NCBI RefSeq assembly: GCF_003997495.1
Contig: NZ_RZRU01000001.1
Location: 372,001-436,000 of the forward strand
DNA: 64,000 nt
Source of the DNA: Mesorhizobium sp. M7A.F.Ca.US.008.03.1.1
GTDB lineage: Bacteria > Pseudomonadota > Alphaproteobacteria > Rhizobiales > Rhizobiaceae
Direction: 5' to 3'
How positions within the stretch are numbered: position 1 is the stretch's first letter; every line of letters begins with the position of its first letter. Made by a program: the position numbers and the translations under genes. A model generated the notes under the pieces. It was given only the letters and a program-made list of their open reading frames with translations, searched no databases and had not been told where the DNA came from. Positions 60,274-64,000 of the stretch are shown piece after piece.

Positions 60274-61215
60274 ATGAAAACCATGCTGAAAAGTCTGCTC
60301 GCCGCCGCGATGGTCGTCGGGTTCACGGCCGCCGCGTCGGCCGCGGGCCTGATCTCGATCATCGTCAACGATCCGGCCAACCCCTACTGGCTGACCGAGG
60401 GCAACGTCGCCAAGGCCGAGGCCGAGAAGCTCGGCTATACGGCCAATGTCGGCGCCCACAAGGGCGATACCAATACCGAAAGCAACCTGATCGACACTGC
60501 CATCACCAACAAGTCGGTGGCGATCATCCTCGATCCGGCCAACGCTGACGGCTCCGTCGGCGCGGTGAAGAAGGCGATTGCAGCCAACATCCCGGTGTTC
60601 CTCGTCAATGCCGAGATCAATCAGGAAGGCCTCGCCAAGGGGCAGCTCGTCTCCAACAACGCGCAGGGTGCTGCTCTCGGTGCCCAGCAGTGGGTGCAGG
60701 CCGTCGGTGAAAAGGGCAAATATGTCGAACTGCTCGGCGCCCCGTCGGACAACAACGCGGCCACGCGCTCGAATGGTTACGCGACTGTGCTGAGCCAGTA
60801 TCCGGATCTCGAAAAGGCTGCCTCGCAGGTCGCCAACTGGGATCGTACCCAGGGCCACGACAAGATGCAGAGCATGCTGCAGGCCAATCCCGACATCATC
60901 GCGGTGATCAGCGGCAATGACGAAATGGCTCTCGGCGCGGTTGCGGCGCTGAAGGAAGCCGGCAAGCTCGCCGGCATCAAGGTCGGCGGCTTCGACGGTT
61001 CCCCGGACGCGGTTGCGGCGATCAAGTCTGGCGAACTGCAGTACACGGTGCTTCAGCCGGTCGCCATCTTCTCGGCCAAGGCCGTGCAGCAGGCGGACTC
61101 GTTTATCAAGACGGGTGCCACCGGTGCGGCGACCGAGAAGCAGCTGTTCGATTGCCTTCTCATCACCAAGGACAATGTCGACAAGTACACCGCTCCCTTC
61201 GTGCTGTCGGAATGA
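60274..61215 (+). CDS. eryG: Ribose-type ABC transporter substrate-binding protein, probable EryG
   Basis: About 313 residues with a standard Sec signal (MKTMLKSLLAAAMVVGFTAA, cleavage near ASAAG). The mature part is a type I sugar-binding protein (LISIIVNDPANPYWLTEGN, IILDPANADGS, VKVGGFDGSPDA-like end). I used the ATG at 60274 because GGAGGA is 6 bases upstream; the ATG at 60268 is too close. It should capture the polyol in the periplasm. A strong hairpin follows the gene. Confidence 0.86.
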   Translation: MKTMLKSLLAAAMVVGFTAAASAAGLISIIVNDPANPYWLTEGNVAKAEAEKLGYTANVGAHKGDTNTESNLIDTAITNKSVAIILDPANADGSVGAVKKAIAANIPVFLVNAEINQEGLAKGQLVSNNAQGAALGAQQWVQAVGEKGKYVELLGAPSDNNAATRSNGYATVLSQYPDLEKAASQVANWDRTQGHDKMQSMLQANPDIIAVISGNDEMALGAVAALKEAGKLAGIKVGGFDGSPDAVAAIKSGELQYTVLQPVAIFSAKAVQQADSFIKTGATGAATEKQLFDCLLITKDNVDKYTAPFVLSE

Positions 61216-61223
61216 AACCTGCA

Positions 61224-61251
61224 CAGGGGGTGTCCTTGCGGACACTCCCTG
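61224..61251 (+). terminator. Intercistronic stem-loop after the binding-protein gene
   Basis: CAGGGGGTGTCC (61224-61235) pairs with GGACACTCCCTG (61240-61251) over TTGC, with one G-T wobble. It lies 9 bases past the stop, has no T-run, and probably protects the upstream mRNA or reduces readthrough into the kinase gene. Confidence 0.65.
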
Positions 61252-61264
61252 CCTCTTCTACGAA

Positions 61265-61315
61265 ATGACTGCCCTCGTGAACTGCCTTCGAAACCAATCG
61301 GAATTTGCGGCATGA
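61265..61315 (+). CDS. Possible 16-residue ORF coupled to eryA
   Basis: A short frame (MTALVNCLRNQSEFAA) ends in an ATGA overlap with the eryA start. No ribosome site precedes it, so it is weaker than the frame at 56844. The eryA gene itself lacks a strong ribosome site. Confidence 0.2.
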   Translation: MTALVNCLRNQSEFAA

Positions 61316-62871
61316 AAGACCTGCTGATCGGCATCGACGCGGGAACGTCGGTGATCAAATCGATCGCTTTCGATCTGTCCGGGCGGCAGCTCGCCATGAC
61401 GTCGGTGCCCAACAGCTTCGTCACGCTGGAAGGCGGCGGCGCCGAGCAGGACCTCGATCAGACCTGGCGCGACATGGCGCGGACCGTTCGCGATCTCGCG
61501 GCCAAGATTCCCGACCTCGCGCAACGAACCGCGGCGGTGGCCATCACCGGGCAGGGCGACGGAACCTGGCTGATCGATGGCGACGGCTTGCCTGTCTCGC
61601 GCGCCTGGCTGTGGCTCGACGCCCGCGCCGGACATTTGGTGGACGAGATGCGCGCCGATCCCCGGGATCGCAGGCGGTTCGATCTGACCGGCACGGGGCT
61701 GAATTCCTGCCAGCAAGGCGCCCAGCTTGCCTTCATGAAAAAGAACCATCCCGACATGCTGGAGCGGGCGGCGACCGCACTGCATTGCAAGGATTGGCTC
61801 TACTTCAAGATGACGGGCGAACGCGCCACGGATCCCTCCGAGGGAACCTTCACCTTCGGCGATTTTCGGTCGCGCACCTATTCCGACGAAGCCCTCGACA
61901 TCCTGGATCTGACGACGCATCGCCGCCTGTTGCCTCCCATGCTCGAAGGCACCACCGACCATCATCCGCTGTCGCGATCGGCGGCGGCGGAGACTGGCCT
62001 GCTCGAAGGCACGCCGGTGGTGCTGGGTTACGTCGATATGGTCATGACAGCGCTTGGAGCCGGCCTCTATGATCCCTCGGGTAATGTCGGCTGCACGGTC
62101 ATCGGCTCGACCGGCATACACACGCGCTTCGCCGCCACTCCCGACGATGTCGTGCTGAACGACGATGGCTCCGGCTACACGATCGCCATGCCTATTCCGG
62201 GCGCCTTTGCACAATTGCAATCCAACATGGCGGCGACGCTCAACATAGACTGGGTGCTTGGCCTTGCGCGCGACGTGCTCACGACGGCTGGCGGCAAGCC
62301 TTCCCATGACGAGTTGCTGAAGGCCCTCGACGCTTGGGTGGAAGCATCGGAGCCGGGATCGCTGATCTACCAGCCCTACATATCGCTGGCCGGTGAAAGA
62401 GGGCCTTTCGTCGACCCTGACGCACGCGCCGGCTTCATCGGCCTTTCGGTCAAGCATGGCTTTGGCGATCTGGCACGCGGCGTGCTCGAAGGGTTGGCCT
62501 TCGCCGCCCGTGATTGCTACCAGGCGATGGGCGCCGTGCCGAGCGAGATCCGCCTGTCGGGCGGCGCCGCACGCAGCCCGTCGCTACGCCGCATCATCGC
62601 GGCGGCGACCCGGGCGCAGGTGCGCACCAGCAGCCGCCAGGAAGCAGGTGCTGCGGGTGCCGCGATGATGGCCGCGGTCGGGCTCGGCGTCTATGGCTCC
62701 ATGGAAGACTGCGCCGCCGAGTGGGTGACACCGCTTCTCGGCGACTGCGATGCCTATGACGAGGCGCTGTCGCAAACCTACGATGCGCTCTTCCCTTCCT
62801 TCGTTGCGGCGCGCCAGGCGCTTCGACCGGTGTGGAAGGGCATGGCGCACCGCACAGGAGCAAGATCTTGA
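61312..62871 (+). CDS. eryA: FGGY-family kinase, probable erythritol kinase EryA
   Basis: A 519-residue FGGY kinase. The phosphate-1 motif is LLIGIDAGTSVIKSIAFDLSG, VAITGQGDGTWLIDGDG follows, and the adenosine motif is RLSGGAARSPSLRRIIAA. The size and the runs SEGTFTFGDFRSR and GYVDMVMTALGAGL fit the EryA group as I know it from Brucella and rhizobia, which phosphorylates erythritol. The next gene encodes a GlpD-type dehydrogenase as expected for EryB. It could also act on another polyol such as threitol. Starts 97 bases after the binding-protein gene. Confidence 0.78.
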   Translation: MKDLLIGIDAGTSVIKSIAFDLSGRQLAMTSVPNSFVTLEGGGAEQDLDQTWRDMARTVRDLAAKIPDLAQRTAAVAITGQGDGTWLIDGDGLPVSRAWLWLDARAGHLVDEMRADPRDRRRFDLTGTGLNSCQQGAQLAFMKKNHPDMLERAATALHCKDWLYFKMTGERATDPSEGTFTFGDFRSRTYSDEALDILDLTTHRRLLPPMLEGTTDHHPLSRSAAAETGLLEGTPVVLGYVDMVMTALGAGLYDPSGNVGCTVIGSTGIHTRFAATPDDVVLNDDGSGYTIAMPIPGAFAQLQSNMAATLNIDWVLGLARDVLTTAGGKPSHDELLKALDAWVEASEPGSLIYQPYISLAGERGPFVDPDARAGFIGLSVKHGFGDLARGVLEGLAFAARDCYQAMGAVPSEIRLSGGAARSPSLRRIIAAATRAQVRTSSRQEAGAAGAAMMAAVGLGVYGSMEDCAAEWVTPLLGDCDAYDEALSQTYDALFPSFVAARQALRPVWKGMAHRTGARS

Positions 62872-64000
62872 GCAATACAACAGATGTCGTCGATCTCTTC
62901 GTGATCGGCGGCGGCGTCAATGGGGCAGGCATAGCGCGTGATGCGGCAGGTCGCGGGCTGTCCGTCATCCTGTGCGAAAAAGACGATCTCGCCCAGGGCA
63001 CCAGTTCGCGCTCTGGCAAGCTGGTGCATGGCGGCCTGCGCTATCTCGAATATTATGAATTCCGGCTGGTTCGCGAAGCGCTGATCGAACGCGAGGTGCT
63101 GCTCGAGGCGGCGCCGCACATCATCTGGCCGATGCGCTTCGTTCTTCCGCACAGCCCGCAAGACAGGCCGGCATGGCTGGTCCGGCTCGGCCTGTTTCTC
63201 TACGACCACCTTGGCGGCCGTAAACGCCTGCCGGGGACAAGAACGCTGAACCTCAGGACGGCACCCGAAGGCGCGCCGATCAAGGACGAATTCAGGCGCG
63301 GTTTCGAATATTCCGACTGCTGGGTCGACGATGCGCGCCTGGTGCTGCTCAACGCCCTGGACGCCAGGCAGCGCGGCGCCAGAGTGCTCACGCGCACCGC
63401 CTGTGTCGCGGCCCGCCGAGAAAACGGACTGTGGTCGATCGACATGCAGGACGGCCGCACGGGCGCCGTCACGAAAGTCCTCGCGCGCGCGCTCATCAAC
63501 GCGGCAGGGCCCTGGGTCAACGACATTGTCAGCCGCGTTGCCGGGCAGAATTCGACGCGCAATGTTCGGCTTGTAAAGGGTAGCCATATCGTCGTGCCCA
63601 AATTCTGGGAGGGACGGCAGGCCTATCTCATCCAGAACAGCGACAAGCGGGTGATTTTCGTCAACCCCTATGAAAACGATCTGGCGCTGATCGGCACGAC
63701 CGACATTCCCTATGAAGGCAGGCCCGAGGAAGTGGCTGCCGAGGCAAGCGAAGTCGATTACCTGATCAAGGTGGTCAACCGCTATTTCAAGCGGCAGCTG
63801 ACGTCACAAGACGTGGTCTACAGTTTCTCGGGCGTGCGTCCGCTCTATGACGACAATGCCGACAATCCAAGCGCGGTGACGCGCGACTATATTTTCGAAC
63901 TCGACGCCTCCAACGGCAACGCACCGCTGCTTTCGGTGTTCGGCGGCAAGATCACCACCTTCCGCAAGCTCTCCGAACACGCGCTGGAAAAGATCCAGCC
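62868..64000 (+). CDS. eryB: Probable erythritol-phosphate dehydrogenase EryB (GlpD-like), 3' partial
   Basis: The frame is open from 62868 to the end of the window (at least 377 residues), so its C-terminus is outside. It begins with a TTG overlapping the eryA stop as TTGA, with GGAG 8 bases upstream. The N-terminus has the FAD motif FVIGGGVNGAGIARDAAGRG, then GTSSRSGKLVHGGLRYLE, NAAGPWVND and VFGGKITTFRKLSE, all typical of GlpD-family dehydrogenases. In erythritol pathways the EryB enzyme oxidises the erythritol phosphate made by EryA. It is a distinct paralogue of the protein at 53743-55455. Confidence 0.82.
   Translation, partial: MSNTTDVVDLFVIGGGVNGAGIARDAAGRGLSVILCEKDDLAQGTSSRSGKLVHGGLRYLEYYEFRLVREALIEREVLLEAAPHIIWPMRFVLPHSPQDRPAWLVRLGLFLYDHLGGRKRLPGTRTLNLRTAPEGAPIKDEFRRGFEYSDCWVDDARLVLLNALDARQRGARVLTRTACVAARRENGLWSIDMQDGRTGAVTKVLARALINAAGPWVNDIVSRVAGQNSTRNVRLVKGSHIVVPKFWEGRQAYLIQNSDKRVIFVNPYENDLALIGTTDIPYEGRPEEVAAEASEVDYLIKVVNRYFKRQLTSQDVVYSFSGVRPLYDDNADNPSAVTRDYIFELDASNGNAPLLSVFGGKITTFRKLSEHALEKIQ

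Noticed and set aside
1..64000. tRNA, rRNA, CRISPR arrays, intact transposases, phage genes
   Set aside because: Looked for in the gaps between genes; no regular repeat-spacer array, tRNA-like fold or transposase/integrase frame was found by eye.

Overview
The sequence looks like chromosome of a Rhizobiales alphaproteobacterium, most likely a Mesorhizobium or close relative. This is inferred from the high GC, the ExoF/ExoP-type exopolysaccharide genes, a PrsDE-type type I secretion pair next to an RTX protein, an HWE-family sensor kinase, many Liv-type ABC transporters and an erythritol-type polyol locus. No rRNA, tRNA, CRISPR array or intact insertion sequence was seen.

Bases 1-22.0 kb are a surface-polysaccharide locus. 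An acyl/AMP ligase (cut by the window edge) and an acyl carrier protein lie on the + strand. A minus-strand block follows: nucleotidyltransferase, DegT aminotransferase, phosphoglycosyl transferase, 4,6-dehydratase-like SDR, secreted beta-propeller protein, ExoF-like export protein and PrmC-like methyltransferase. A second minus-strand block holds GT4, Wzy/ligase, asparagine synthase-like amidotransferase, ExoP-like co-polymerase, Wzx flippase and GT2, mostly joined by 1-4 base overlaps. Between the blocks sit a LuxR-type response regulator, an HWE sensor kinase and a PAS-LuxR regulator. The two blocks plausibly build and export one polymer that starts from an amino-dideoxy sugar.

Bases 22.3-29.4 kb hold a secreted RTX protein with a glycosidase-like N-terminal domain and the PrsD/PrsE pair that should export it. 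Between them is an AT-rich ATP-grasp (TupA-like) gene, next to a decayed fragment that duplicates the 5' end and leader of the RTX gene.

Bases 29.7-51.0 kb are an aromatic catabolic region. A LysR regulator diverges from a collinear run of 21 genes with no gap above about 75 bases. The genes encode two hydroxyquinol-type intradiol dioxygenases, a PcpA/LinE/MhqO-like VOC dioxygenase with an MhqD-like esterase, maleylacetate reductase, a TfdB-like FAD hydroxylase, a two-component flavin monooxygenase with reductase, an SDR, a zinc alcohol dehydrogenase, an alpha/beta hydrolase and two complete five-gene Liv-type ABC importers. The likely flow is import of plant- or soil-derived phenols, hydroxylation to hydroxyquinol or hydroquinone, ring cleavage to maleylacetate and reduction to 3-oxoadipate.

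Bases 51.3-64.0 kb are a polyol catabolic region with two kinase/FAD-dehydrogenase pairs. The first is an FGGY kinase, DeoR regulator and GlpD-like dehydrogenase. The second is a SorC regulator, DUF2291 protein, ribose-type ABC transporter, EryA-like kinase and EryB-like dehydrogenase (cut by the window end). The two transcription units start from nearly identical promoter-operator sequences, which suggests common control.
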